From Moheibacter sediminis (GTDB lineage Bacteria; Bacteroidota; Bacteroidia; Flavobacteriales; Weeksellaceae), in the NCBI RefSeq assembly GCF_900176425.1, contig NZ_FWXS01000012.1, positions 46,848-110,847 of the forward strand: DNA of 64,000 nt. The letters are read 5' to 3'. Position numbers and translations under genes: made by a program. Positions 1 to 8,526 of the stretch are shown one piece after another. Within the stretch, counting starts at the first letter, position 1. Every line of letters starts with the position of its first letter. Below the pieces are notes generated by a model. The model had not been told where the DNA came from and made no database searches. It saw nothing but the letters and a program-made list of their open reading frames with translations.

Positions 1-3000
1 CACTTTTTTGGTATCGCCGGTTTTGTAACGAAGCTTTGCAATGCCTATGAAATTGTTGTACAAACTGTCTAATTCCTGTAGTTGTTTTTGATTGTGTTGC
101 AAGTACAAAATTTGATAATAATAAGTACGTACTTGGTTTTTTAATTCTAAAACACTCAAGTTCTTCTGCAATTCTTTACCTTTAATTTCAGCATTAATCA
201 ACTCCTTTTTTGCTCCGAATAATGACGGAAAAGGAATGGTTTGTGACACCTGAAAAGACTGGTCGAATTTGGTGCTGTTGTACTGTCCCAACTGTGCATT
301 AATATCCAACTTAGGTAATTCTCCGGCTGTTTTTTTCAACGCTTTGCTGGCATCAATTTCTAAATCTGAAGCTTTAATGGCTTGATTATTTTGAAGCGCA
401 ATATTTATCGCATCATCAACACTTGATAAATGCTGTGTTTGTGCATTTGCTGTAAAGCCTGTTAATGACAGAAGCAATACAATGATAGTTGCAATAGGTT
501 TCACTTTGGGTTTTCTTTTTAAATTAATTTTTGAATTGAAAATGATGTAGAGTAAAGGCAGAACGAACAGCGTAAGGAAAGTTGCCGTAACCAAACCACC
601 GATTACTACGGTTGCTAAAGGTTTTTGAACTTCTGCACCTGCACTGCTACTTAGTGCCATCGGTAAAAATCCTAAGCTCGCAACGGTTGCCGTCATCAAT
701 ACAGGTCGAAGTCTTATTTTTGTTCCTTCGATTACTCGTTTGAAAACATCTTTTATTCCTTCTTTTTCCAATTGGTTGAAAGTGCCTATCAATACAATTC
801 CGTTAAGAACGGCTACACCAAACAAGGCGATAAAACCAATTCCTGCACTGATGCTGAAAGGCATTCCACGAAGCATTAAAGCCAATACGCCACCAATGGC
901 GCTCATCGGAATTGCGGTAAATATTAAACCTGCTTGCTTAAAGGAACGGAACGTGAAATAGAGCAACACAAAAATTAATAACAAGGAAATAGGAACGGCT
1001 ATCATTAATCTATTGCTGGCTTCTTTCAGATTTTCAAACTGACCGCCGTAAGTGAAATAATAACCTGGTGGTAATTTTACCTGTGCATTTAATTTTTGTT
1101 GAATTTCTTCAACCACACTTTGCACATCTCTGCCTGCAACGTTGAACCCGATTACAATTCTTCTTTTTCCTGCTTCACGACTTATTTGCGCCGGACCTAA
1201 TTTATAATCAATCGTAGCAACTTGTGATAACGGAATTTGATTGCCTGTGGAAGTTGGTATCATTAAATTATTTACATCTTCAATACTGCTTCTGTGAATA
1301 CTATCTAACCGAACCACCAAATCAAATCTTCTTTCATTTTCGAAAACCACACCTGCACTTTTCCCTGCAAAGGCGGTACTTACAACGTTGTTTACGTCTT
1401 CTACATTAATGCCGTAATTGGCTAAACGAGTTCGGTCATATTCTACATTAATTTGTGGTAATCCGCTTACACGTTCTACTTGTGGAGCTGTAGCACCTTC
1501 TACGGTTTGAATAACTTTGCTTACTTTATCGGCATTCAACGCCAATGTATCTAAATTTTCTCCGAATATTTTTACTGCCACATCTTGTCGAATGCCTGTC
1601 ATCAATTCATTGAAACGCATTTGTATCGGTTGGTTTTTTTCAAAAAATACTCCAGGTATTGCTTCTAATTTTTCATTAATGGCATCTGCTAATTCATCGT
1701 AAGTTCTGCCACTTTTCCATTCGCTTTGAGGTTTCAGCAAAATCATCATATCGGTTGCCTCGGGTGGCATTGGGTCGGTGGGTACTTCTGCTGCTCCTGT
1801 TTTACCGACCACCATTTTTACTTCATCAAATTCTTTAATAATTCTTGAAGCTTGCATTGATGTTTCGATACTTTGGCTTAATGAACTTCCTTGTGGTAAA
1901 ATGCAGTGAAAGGCAAAATCGCCTTCCTGCAATTGTGGTATAAATTCGCCACCCATTCTGCCAAATAGAAATAGTGTAAAAGCAAATACAGCAACGGTTA
2001 TGCCCACTAACCAATATTTTATTTTGATGGCTTTTTCTAATAAAGGCTGATACATTTTTTGCAACCAATTCATCATTTTATCTGAAATGGTTTCTTTGTG
2101 CATCGGCTTTTTAGATAAAAACAAAGCACACATCATCGGAATATAAGTAAGGGATAAAATCAATGCGCCAAATATTGCAAAACCTACTGTTTGCGCCATA
2201 GGACGGAACATTTTTCCTTCAACACCTACCAACGTCAAGATAGGAATGTAAACGATTAAGATAATGATTTCGCCAAAAGCTGCACTGCTACGGATTTTAG
2301 AAGCGGATGTAAAAACTTCGTTATCCATTTCCAATTGTGTAAGTTTTTGCTTAGATTTTCTTAAACCCAAATGATGCAAAGTGGCTTCTACAATAATTAC
2401 CGCACCATCTACAATTAAACCAAAATCTATCGCACCCAAACTCATTAAATTGGCACTCACGCCAAAGACATTCATCAAGGCTAAAGCAAATAGCATCGCT
2501 AAAGGAATAGCGGAAGCGACAATCAATCCCGCTCTGAAATTTCCCAAGAAAATAACCAATACAAAGATGACAATCAATGCACCCTCTATCAGGTTTTTTT
2601 CTACGGTACTCATTGCTCTGCCTACTAAATCGGTGCGGTCTAAATAAGGTTCAATGATAATATCATCGGGTAAAGATTTTTGAATAACGGGTAGTTTTTC
2701 TTTGATACGATTGACAACCTCGTTACTGTTTTCGCCTTTCAGCATCATTACCACACCGCCCACTGCATCTACTTCGCCGTTATAAGTCATTGCGCCATAT
2801 CTTACCGCACTTCCAAATCTTACATCGGCTACATCTTTAATAAAAATAGGAATACTGCCACCGTCATTTTTTACACTGATATTTTTTACATCATCTAAAG
2901 AAGTAACCAAGCCAATTCCACGAATGAAATAAGCATTTGGTTTTTTATCAATGTAGGCACCGCCTGTATTTTGATTGTTTTTTTCTAATGCCGTAAAAAT

Positions 3001-3627
3001 ATCAGTAACACTTACACCCATTGCTCTAAGGCGGTTCGGGTTCACGGCTACTTCATATTGTTTCAGCTCGCCACCGAAGCTATTGACTTCGGCAATTCCT
3101 GGTGTTCCGTACAATTGTCGGGCTACAATCCAATCCTGCATTGTGCGCAATTCTTTGGCATCGTATTTTTTCTCGCTTCCTTTTTTGGGATGGATGATGT
3201 ATTGATACACTTCGCCCAAACCTGTACTTACGGGAGCCAGTTCCGGCGTACCAATTCCTTTCGGGATTTTCTCTTCGGCTTCTTTTAATTTTTCATTGAT
3301 TAATTGCCGGGCAAAATAAATATCTACATTGTCTTTAAATACAACCGTAATTACCGACAAACCAAACCTCGAAATGCTCCGTGTTTCTTCTAAATCTGGA
3401 ATATTGGCAATACTTTGTTCAATAGGAAAAGTTACTAATTGTTCTACTTCTTGCCCCGCCAATGTGGGACAAACCGTAATTATTTGTACCTGATTATTAG
3501 TAATATCGGGTACGGCATCAATGGGTAATTTTGTGGCGCTCCACACTCCCCAAATAATGAGCAACAAGGTCATTATACCAACGACAAGCTTGTTCTTGAT
3601 ACTGAATTTTATAATGTTATCTAACAC
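1..3627 (-). CDS. cusA: CusA/CzcA heavy-metal RND efflux pump fused to TolC-like outer-membrane domain (3' end beyond window)
   Basis: A continuous minus-strand frame gives 1,209 residues and runs off the window. Residues 1 to about 1030 are a heavy-metal RND proton antiporter, exporting cations such as Cu, Ag, Zn, Co or Cd from the periplasm. The N-terminus VLDNIIKFSIKNKL matches the family start, and the membrane motif DGAVIIVEA (normally DGAVVIVEN) is present. The start is a GTG at 3627: the only upstream in-frame codons before a TAA contain no ATG. From about residue 1040 a new signal-peptide-like segment (PIATIIVLLLSLTGFTANAQ) leads into TolC/CusC-type coiled-coil sequence, so pump and outer-membrane channel lie in one reading frame. 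I checked the frame at residue 1024 and it is continuous with the start. Fusions of this kind are known in Bacteroidota. The metal cannot be assigned from sequence alone. Confidence 0.9.
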   Translation of the reverse strand, partial: MLDNIIKFSIKNKLVVGIMTLLLIIWGVWSATKLPIDAVPDITNNQVQIITVCPTLAGQEVEQLVTFPIEQSIANIPDLEETRSISRFGLSVITVVFKDNVDIYFARQLINEKLKEAEEKIPKGIGTPELAPVSTGLGEVYQYIIHPKKGSEKKYDAKELRTMQDWIVARQLYGTPGIAEVNSFGGELKQYEVAVNPNRLRAMGVSVTDIFTALEKNNQNTGGAYIDKKPNAYFIRGIGLVTSLDDVKNISVKNDGGSIPIFIKDVADVRFGSAVRYGAMTYNGEVDAVGGVVMMLKGENSNEVVNRIKEKLPVIQKSLPDDIIIEPYLDRTDLVGRAMSTVEKNLIEGALIVIFVLVIFLGNFRAGLIVASAIPLAMLFALALMNVFGVSANLMSLGAIDFGLIVDGAVIIVEATLHHLGLRKSKQKLTQLEMDNEVFTSASKIRSSAAFGEIIILIVYIPILTLVGVEGKMFRPMAQTVGFAIFGALILSLTYIPMMCALFLSKKPMHKETISDKMMNWLQKMYQPLLEKAIKIKYWLVGITVAVFAFTLFLFGRMGGEFIPQLQEGDFAFHCILPQGSSLSQSIETSMQASRIIKEFDEVKMVVGKTGAAEVPTDPMPPEATDMMILLKPQSEWKSGRTYDELADAINEKLEAIPGVFFEKNQPIQMRFNELMTGIRQDVAVKIFGENLDTLALNADKVSKVIQTVEGATAPQVERVSGLPQINVEYDRTRLANYGINVEDVNNVVSTAFAGKSAGVVFENERRFDLVVRLDSIHRSSIEDVNNLMIPTSTGNQIPLSQVATIDYKLGPAQISREAGKRRIVIGFNVAGRDVQSVVEEIQQKLNAQVKLPPGYYFTYGGQFENLKEASNRLMIAVPISLLLIFVLLYFTFRSFKQAGLIFTAIPMSAIGGVLALMLRGMPFSISAGIGFIALFGVAVLNGIVLIGTFNQLEKEGIKDVFKRVIEGTKIRLRPVLMTATVASLGFLPMALSSSAGAEVQKPLATVVIGGLVTATFLTLFVLPLLYIIFNSKINLKRKPKVKPIATIIVLLLSLTGFTANAQTQHLSSVDDAINIALQNNQAIKASDLEIDASKALKKTAGELPKLDINAQLGQYNSTKFDQSFQVSQTIPFPSLFGAKKELINAEIKGKELQKNLSVLELKNQVRTYYYQILYLQHNQKQLQELDSLYNNFIGIAKLRYKTGDTKKV

Positions 3628-3695
3628 GTATTTCTGTTTAATATTTTACAAAAAATATACTTGCCACTTGTGGTAAGCAGCCAACAGATTTATGA

Positions 3696-3812
3696 ATGTC
3701 TATGGAATGGAAAACGTACTATTTGCCTATTATCACAAAAGCAAAAGCTTTATGGATTTATCTGAAACAAACAGGAAAACTTAAATGGATTGCACATATC
3801 ATTATAAAATGA
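3696..3812 (+). CDS. Possible 38-residue small ORF in the cusA upstream gap
   Basis: A short plus-strand ATG-to-TGA frame encodes a basic, hydrophobic peptide beginning MSMEWKTYYLP and ending IAHIIIK. It lies in the 250-bp gap between cusA and the next minus-strand gene. No homologue is recognised and no ribosome-binding site is evident. It may be a small peptide, a gene remnant or chance. Otherwise this gap shows nothing more than the cusA upstream region. Confidence 0.15.
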   Translation: MSMEWKTYYLPIITKAKALWIYLKQTGKLKWIAHIIIK

Positions 3813-3879
3813 ATGACAGGAGCATCATCAGTTAAGGCTAAACATCAGCCATCAACAGCATTTGGAAAATCTGTAAAAA

Positions 3880-4206
3880 TTAAACATTAAACTTGGGTGG
3901 GTTCCAGATATTTCCTTGGTAGCGGGAAATTAAGGTGTAATCACGGATTGTGATTTTTTTAGTAACGAAAGCAAGTTTAGGTTGCTTGATTTCAAAAGGC
4001 TTGAAATTAAAAGACCCGATGCTTACACTGCAACAACTGCAATAGCAAAAAGGACTACAATTGTCGTCGCTATCCTGGTTATGGTCGTGAGATTGGGCGG
4101 TTTCAAATTTAGGAACGGTATCTTCACACTGATTGCTTGCATCGCTGCAAGGCAACGCTGCGAGTACCATCAGGTAAAAAGTCCATATTGTGAGAAACCA
4201 TTTCAT
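3880..4206 (-). CDS. Small secreted Cys/His-rich protein, DUF6660-like
   Basis: The 108-residue product starts MKWFLTIWTFYLMVLAALPCSD, a clear signal peptide. After it come an Asp/His-rich stretch (SHDHNQDSDD) and a Cys cluster (CSPFCYCSCC), which suggest periplasmic metal binding. Proteins of this type commonly precede CusA-like pumps in Bacteroidota (family memory, DUF6660-like), and this one is directly upstream of cusA in the same orientation. An upstream ATG at 4239 would add 11 residues, but the internal ATG at 4206 gives the typical signal-peptide start. Function unknown; a metal-sensing or chaperone role is inference. Confidence 0.7.
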   Translation of the reverse strand: MKWFLTIWTFYLMVLAALPCSDASNQCEDTVPKFETAQSHDHNQDSDDNCSPFCYCSCCSVSIGSFNFKPFEIKQPKLAFVTKKITIRDYTLISRYQGNIWNPPKFNV

Positions 4207-4264
4207 TAGGGTACAAATATAGAAAAATAATTTGTGCAATCGGATTGCAAAGTTTCAGATTATT

Positions 4265-4672
4265 TTAATTGCATCTGTCACACCTTCCTTTAAGCACCAA
4301 ATTGATACCTTCTAATTTGAAGTTTAGAGGAATATTGATGTTGGGAATTTCTGCATCTGTAAGGCAAAAAGTTCGTTTGCATTGTGAGCAATGGAAATGC
4401 GTGTGCTGCTCCGAAGGATTACAACTGCAGCCGGATTGGCAAAGTGCATATTTTACAACACCCGTTCCATCATCGATTGTATGGATAAGTTTGTGCTCTA
4501 AAAATGTTTTTAAAGTTCTAAACAAAGTGACATTATCTGCATTTTCGAACTGTTCTGCCAATTCTTTATGACTGATGGCGTATTGTTGCTGCATCAATTT
4601 TTCTGCCACCAACAAGCGCATTGCGGTAGGTTTTATATTTCTTTGTTGTAAAACATTTTCTAATTCAGTCAT
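4265..4672 (-). CDS. Fur-family metal-responsive transcriptional repressor
   Basis: The 135-residue protein has a Fur winged-helix N-terminus (residues 1-75, with FENADNVTLFRTLKTFLEHK as the recognition region). It is followed by the metal-binding HTHFHCSQCKRTFC motif (about 90-103) and a C-terminal CDRC pair (C131, C134) typical of structural zinc sites. It probably represses the neighbouring metal-efflux genes in response to a metal cofactor. Whether it is Fur, Zur or a specialised efflux regulator cannot be decided from sequence alone. It ends 26 bp before an ATG that would extend the small Cys/His-rich protein, and lies 6 bp downstream of the next minus-strand gene, so it may be cotranscribed with it. 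Confidence 0.88.
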   Translation of the reverse strand: MTELENVLQQRNIKPTAMRLLVAEKLMQQQYAISHKELAEQFENADNVTLFRTLKTFLEHKLIHTIDDGTGVVKYALCQSGCSCNPSEQHTHFHCSQCKRTFCLTDAEIPNINIPLNFKLEGINLVLKGRCDRCN

Positions 4673-4678
4673 TCTAAT

Positions 4679-5017
4679 TCAAATTTCTATTGTCCAATCA
4701 TCCTTGTCATCTTCGTTAACTGCTATTTGCTCTATGATGCTGTTCGATACACTGTCGGAGTACGTGCCATAGCCATTTACGAAAATCCCTTTTGCTCCGT
4801 CTTTTTGGTTTCTCATCGCATACAAGATAGCTTCATCTTCCAAGTCATTCAGTCCTGTAAAACGATAAATTTTATCAATAACTATGTCACTTAAATTGAC
4901 CTTTTCGCCTCCTATTTTGTATGAGATATTTTCTTCCAATAGGTTAAAATCTTCGGTATAACCTCTTAGTCTTAATATTTCAATTACCTCTGATAATGTT
5001 TTTTCTGTTGATAGCAT
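4679..5017 (-). CDS. Small conserved protein often labelled phosphoribosylpyrophosphate synthetase-like
   Basis: This 112-residue acidic protein has no signal peptide. The pattern LRLRGYTEDFNL near the start and VDKIYRF-like and LYAM segments match a small Bacteroidota family that databases label phosphoribosylpyrophosphate synthetase. It is far too short for a real PRPP synthetase and lacks its PRPP-binding motif. The family is frequent beside metal-efflux and Fur genes on mobile elements. It ends 6 bp before the fur-like gene and is probably in its operon. True function unknown. Confidence 0.7.
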   Translation of the reverse strand: MLSTEKTLSEVIEILRLRGYTEDFNLLEENISYKIGGEKVNLSDIVIDKIYRFTGLNDLEDEAILYAMRNQKDGAKGIFVNGYGTYSDSVSNSIIEQIAVNEDDKDDWTIEI

Positions 5018-5096
5018 AAGTTATTTTTATAAGTGTTTACAAATAATTAGTAAAACCTACCGATTTTTTATGTGATTTCTATAAAATGCGTTCTAT

Positions 5097-5303
5097 TTAG
5101 CAACATTTTTTATCCTGTTGTATTGGTGGACAAGGAACACTGGCATAGCTACAATACACACAGCAGTCGCCTTGTAGTGGTTTTAACCTTGTTTTGCAAT
5201 TTTCACATTCATAAAAATACTGACAAGCATCAACTGGCATTGTTTCCTCTTTTTTGTGCCCACATTTTGGGCAAGTTATTATTGATTGTAATTTAATTTC
5301 CAT
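5097..5303 (-). CDS. GDCCVYCSYG-family small zinc-ribbon-like protein of the mer locus
   Basis: The 68-residue protein carries two CxxC pairs (CPKCGH and CENCK) and the family hallmark GDCCVYCSYA, with PCPPIQQ near the end and terminal cysteines. This family (GDCCVxCSYG) regularly accompanies MerTP-like transporters and ArsR regulators in Bacteroidota. The start codon touches the merTP stop, so translation is probably coupled. The usual Gly after CSY is Ala here. A thiol-rich metal-handling role is likely but unproven. Confidence 0.8.
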   Translation of the reverse strand: MEIKLQSIITCPKCGHKKEETMPVDACQYFYECENCKTRLKPLQGDCCVYCSYASVPCPPIQQDKKCC

Positions 5304-5905
5304 TATGATATAACTTTACTTTCTAGTGATTTATAACCTGTCGAATTGATAGCTTTTTCGATTTCAGCAATACGGGTTTGCTTATTATCAAACTTGACAA
5401 TAGCGTTGCCTTTCTCATAGGAAACGACAACTTCGATAATTCCTTTTAGTTTGCTAACCTCTGTTTTAATATGATGTTCACAACCTGAACAAGTCATTCC
5501 TTTAATTGTAAACTCAACTTTCTGAATTTTGGAACTTTGGGTAATAATTGTTTTGTTTTCGGGCTTTGGAAAAAAGATGTGAGCGTAAATTGGAAATGAT
5601 AAAAGTAAAGCCACCACAAGGGTAATAATTCCTAAAAATGATTTTGTTTGCATAAAATTTATTTTTTCAGTTGTTTCACATTTACAGTCAATTTTCTTTT
5701 GCGGTTTCAACTTTTGATACCAAGCAAAACCAATTACTAAAATTGTTAAACCGATAAAATATGGTCGGAAAGGTTCGAGCCAGGAAAAGTTTGAAGCAAG
5801 TCCGCTCGTCCCTGCTATGAGAGCTAAAATAGGTGTAATGCAACACAATGAAGCTACAATTGCTGTCAAAAGTCCAGTCCCGATTAGTTTGTTGTCCGTT
5901 TTCAT
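5303..5905 (-). CDS. merTP: MerTP-type mercuric transporter with C-terminal heavy-metal-associated domain
   Basis: The 200-residue membrane protein has three or four hydrophobic segments. The first contains the Cys pair of MerT transporters (SLCCITP, C21-C22). A C-terminal heavy-metal-associated domain carries GMTCSGC at about residues 134-140. It is expected to bring Hg(II), or a similar soft metal, across the inner membrane. Its start overlaps the arsR-like stop by 4 bp (ATGA) and the GDCC gene follows directly, giving a three-gene operon. No mercuric reductase (MerA) is present in the window, so either merA lies elsewhere or the substrate is not detoxified by reduction. Confidence 0.87.
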   Translation of the reverse strand: MKTDNKLIGTGLLTAIVASLCCITPILALIAGTSGLASNFSWLEPFRPYFIGLTILVIGFAWYQKLKPQKKIDCKCETTEKINFMQTKSFLGIITLVVALLLSFPIYAHIFFPKPENKTIITQSSKIQKVEFTIKGMTCSGCEHHIKTEVSKLKGIIEVVVSYEKGNAIVKFDNKQTRIAEIEKAINSTGYKSLESKVIS

Positions 5906-6276
5906 ATTGTTTCTAAAATTTTGTTGTCGTCAAGTATTTTAAAAAATGGTTCCAACATTTTTTCATACTCTTTCGTCAACGAGTAAAAAATGGTTTGCGC
6001 TTCTCTTTCGGTTTCAATAAGCTTTCGGTCTTTGAGTTTTCTCAAGTGCTGAGAAATTGCTGAAATTGTCATACCAAGAATATCGCTTAAATCACAAACA
6101 CAAAGTCGTTTTTCTTCAAAAAGAAGAAACAGAATTTTCAGTCTTACATTGTTTCCCGTCAACTCAAGTCCGTTCGACAAATAGTCAAACGAGCCGTGGA
6201 GTTCTGAAACTCGTTCTTTACAGCGATTGATTTGTTTAATGTCAGCCTGTTGTCTTATGCAAGAAGTATTATCCAT
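5902..6276 (-). CDS. ArsR-family metal-sensing repressor of the merTP operon
   Basis: The 124-residue protein has a winged helix-turn-helix (ILGMTISAISQHLRKLKDRKLI, about residues 63-85). It is preceded by the ERLCVCDLSDIL-type helix with CVC, a usual place for metal-ligand cysteines in ArsR/SmtB regulators. It is the first gene of the merTP operon and overlaps merTP by 4 bp, so autorepression released by metal is likely. The upstream 149 bp (6277-6425) is AT-rich and should hold the promoter, though no clean operator palindrome was identified. Confidence 0.87.
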   Translation of the reverse strand: MDNTSCIRQQADIKQINRCKERVSELHGSFDYLSNGLELTGNNVRLKILFLLFEEKRLCVCDLSDILGMTISAISQHLRKLKDRKLIETEREAQTIFYSLTKEYEKMLEPFFKILDDNKILETI

Positions 6277-6425
6277 AATGCAAATATAGCTAATTTTCTT
6301 ATTTAAGCAAATGCTAAAATATAAGTATTAAAATTTGGTATTTTATATGTTGATGTAATGGTGCCGTTTCTTTCAATTCTTCTAACAATATATTAACAGA
6401 GACATCACAAAAATATTTAGTATAA

Positions 6426-8426
6426 TCATTCTTTCTGTACCAAATGCTGTAAGTTCGGGTCATTCTTGATGCGCTCCATTTCACTTGAAACAATATTCAG
6501 GATGTCTGCTTTTATTTGTTTATAATTACTTTCAATTTCCTGCTTCATCTTATCCTCGCTCTGCTCATTCACAAAAGATAAGATTTGCGGTATTTGCTGA
6601 TAGGCTTTGCTTTCTGCTGCTACCTTTTCATTATCCACCACAATTTCGGCGTGAAATATCTTTTGCTCGATACGTTCATCAAAGTTATCCGATACAGAAC
6701 CCACGAACATACCCTGTGTAAGCGTTGAAATTTTGGAAGCTGGAATAAGGCTGTCTAACTGTGTGGAAATAGAAGTTGATTTATCATTGCGGTTAATCGT
6801 CATACTTTGGCGTTTCTGCAATACCTTACCGAAGCGTTCCGATAGGCTCTTTGCTGTTTCGCCAACCACTTGACCACTGAATATATTACCGACTGTATTT
6901 TGTATTACCTTACTCTCTTTGTCGCCGTAATCCCTTGTTAATTGCGAAAAATCCTGAAATCCTAGGCATACCGCCACCTTATTACTTCTCGCCGTTGCTA
7001 TAAGATTATCCAGCCCCCTGAAATAAATCGTAGGCAACTCATCTATGATAACGGAACTTTTAAGCTGTCCCTTTTTATTAATCAGCTTTACAATCCTTGA
7101 ATTGTACAAGCCCAAAGCTGCGGAGTAGATATTTTGACGGTCGGGATTATTACCCACGCACAAAATTTTTGGTTCTTTAGGATTGTTGATGTCCAATGAA
7201 AAATCATCGCCAGTCATTACCCAATATAACTGTGGACTAATCATTCTTGACAAAGGAATTTTTGCCGATGCAATCTGTCCCTGTAATTGGTCTTGCGCTC
7301 CACCTTGCCAAGCATCCATAAAGGGCGATAAATAATTTTCCAAATCAGGGTACGAGGTTAAAATCGTGAATACGTCCGAATACTTTTTGTTCAGTAATTC
7401 AATGGCGTGTGGGAACGTACAATACTTACCATCTTCGTAGATTTTCAGATACCAAATAATGGCAGCTAAAAGAATGATTGGGCTTTCCACGAAAAAATCC
7501 CCTTGCTTCTGTATCCACGACCTGTTGAGGTTCAGCATTATGGTGTAAGCCGCTTCGTAGGCATCAGAAATGTCCGTCATAAAATCGGGATTGAGTGGAT
7601 TGCAACGGTGGCTCTTGCGTGGGTCGTCGAAATTTATCACGTAAAATTTCGGCTGAACTTTGTACTTGTCCCTGTGCTTCAGTAGATGATTGTAGGCAAT
7701 GGTTGAAAGGTCATCAAACTTGAAATCGTAAATGTACATACTAAAGCCTTTCTCTATCTGCTGCTTGATGTAGTTATTTACGATTGCATAAGATTTACCT
7801 GAACCCGGAGTACCCAACACGATTGATGCCCTGAAAGGATTTACAATGTTTATCCAACCGTTGTTCCATTTGCCTTTGTAGTAAAATTTGGTGGGCAGGT
7901 TGACGGAATACTCGTTTTCCATCAGCTTGGTTTCCTGTTGAAAGCTCTCGTTCTCGTTATTGAAAACATCGTCCATCAGATTAGTGCGGAGCAAGCGGCT
8001 CATCCATACACCTGCCATCAGCAAAGCGATATAGCCTAATGAGATAGTAAGGATATATAGGAATGTGCCTGTTGCCGGAAATAACTTTAGCAACGGTGTG
8101 TTTAGAAAGAACAGCACAAAGCCAACGCCCAACGCCACGTAAATTTTAGACCAGGTTATTTTCTCATTTTTTACGCCCTTTGTTCCTAAGCAACTTAAAG
8201 CCAGTAAAACCAAAGCGAATGCTTTGGTGTAAAGGGTATGTGAAAACAAACCCGCCGTCCGGTCGAAATTGACTAATATCTTGTTGATTACTTCCAACGT
8301 CCAACCACGTTCTAAAAAGAAACCGTAGCAGAACCAATAAAGGTGCATCAGCACCAAAAGAATACTGACAGCCCGCATAAAAGCCATTATCTTGGCAAGT
8401 CCTCTTAAATCGTCTTCTCCCTGCAT
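6426..8426 (-). CDS. mobC: MobC/TraD-type coupling protein (type IV secretion ATPase)
   Basis: The 666-residue protein starts with about four membrane segments (residues 17-160), followed by an ATPase domain with Walker A GTPGSGKS at about residue 205 and a Walker B-like VIIDEL. It is the coupling protein that delivers the relaxase-DNA complex to the mating channel, located at the inner membrane. Length and position next to mobB and mobA match CTnDOT-type MobC. The 100-bp gap upstream contains one copy of the ICE bipartite repeat (8488-8520) in the direction of this gene, suggesting its own regulated promoter rather than simple readthrough from mobB. Confidence 0.92.
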   Translation of the reverse strand: MQGEDDLRGLAKIMAFMRAVSILLVLMHLYWFCYGFFLERGWTLEVINKILVNFDRTAGLFSHTLYTKAFALVLLALSCLGTKGVKNEKITWSKIYVALGVGFVLFFLNTPLLKLFPATGTFLYILTISLGYIALLMAGVWMSRLLRTNLMDDVFNNENESFQQETKLMENEYSVNLPTKFYYKGKWNNGWINIVNPFRASIVLGTPGSGKSYAIVNNYIKQQIEKGFSMYIYDFKFDDLSTIAYNHLLKHRDKYKVQPKFYVINFDDPRKSHRCNPLNPDFMTDISDAYEAAYTIMLNLNRSWIQKQGDFFVESPIILLAAIIWYLKIYEDGKYCTFPHAIELLNKKYSDVFTILTSYPDLENYLSPFMDAWQGGAQDQLQGQIASAKIPLSRMISPQLYWVMTGDDFSLDINNPKEPKILCVGNNPDRQNIYSAALGLYNSRIVKLINKKGQLKSSVIIDELPTIYFRGLDNLIATARSNKVAVCLGFQDFSQLTRDYGDKESKVIQNTVGNIFSGQVVGETAKSLSERFGKVLQKRQSMTINRNDKSTSISTQLDSLIPASKISTLTQGMFVGSVSDNFDERIEQKIFHAEIVVDNEKVAAESKAYQQIPQILSFVNEQSEDKMKQEIESNYKQIKADILNIVSSEMERIKNDPNLQHLVQKE

Positions 8427-8487
8427 TATTTTAAGTTTAATGTTCGGGCCTGAATTTAAAGGCTCTATGGAGTGGCTATAAGAATGT

Positions 8488-8520
8488 GGCAGTCTGTGGC
8501 GTTGTGTGGCAGTATTTGGC
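8488..8520 (-). promoter_or_regulatory. ICE bipartite repeat, copy 1 (upstream of mobC)
   Basis: On the minus strand GCCAAATACTGCC (8520-8508) is followed by 7 bp and GCCACAGACTGCC (8500-8488), a 20-bp period. It lies 62 bp before the mobC start, oriented with transcription. A GCCTTTAAATTC element follows 24 bp later, similar to that after the copy at 29453. Confidence 0.6.
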
Positions 8521-8526
8521 TAAATA

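Noticed and set aside
1..3627. Broken cusA gene
   Set aside because: The many short opposite-strand frames suggested decay, but the minus-strand frame is continuous from the GTG at 3627 to the window edge.
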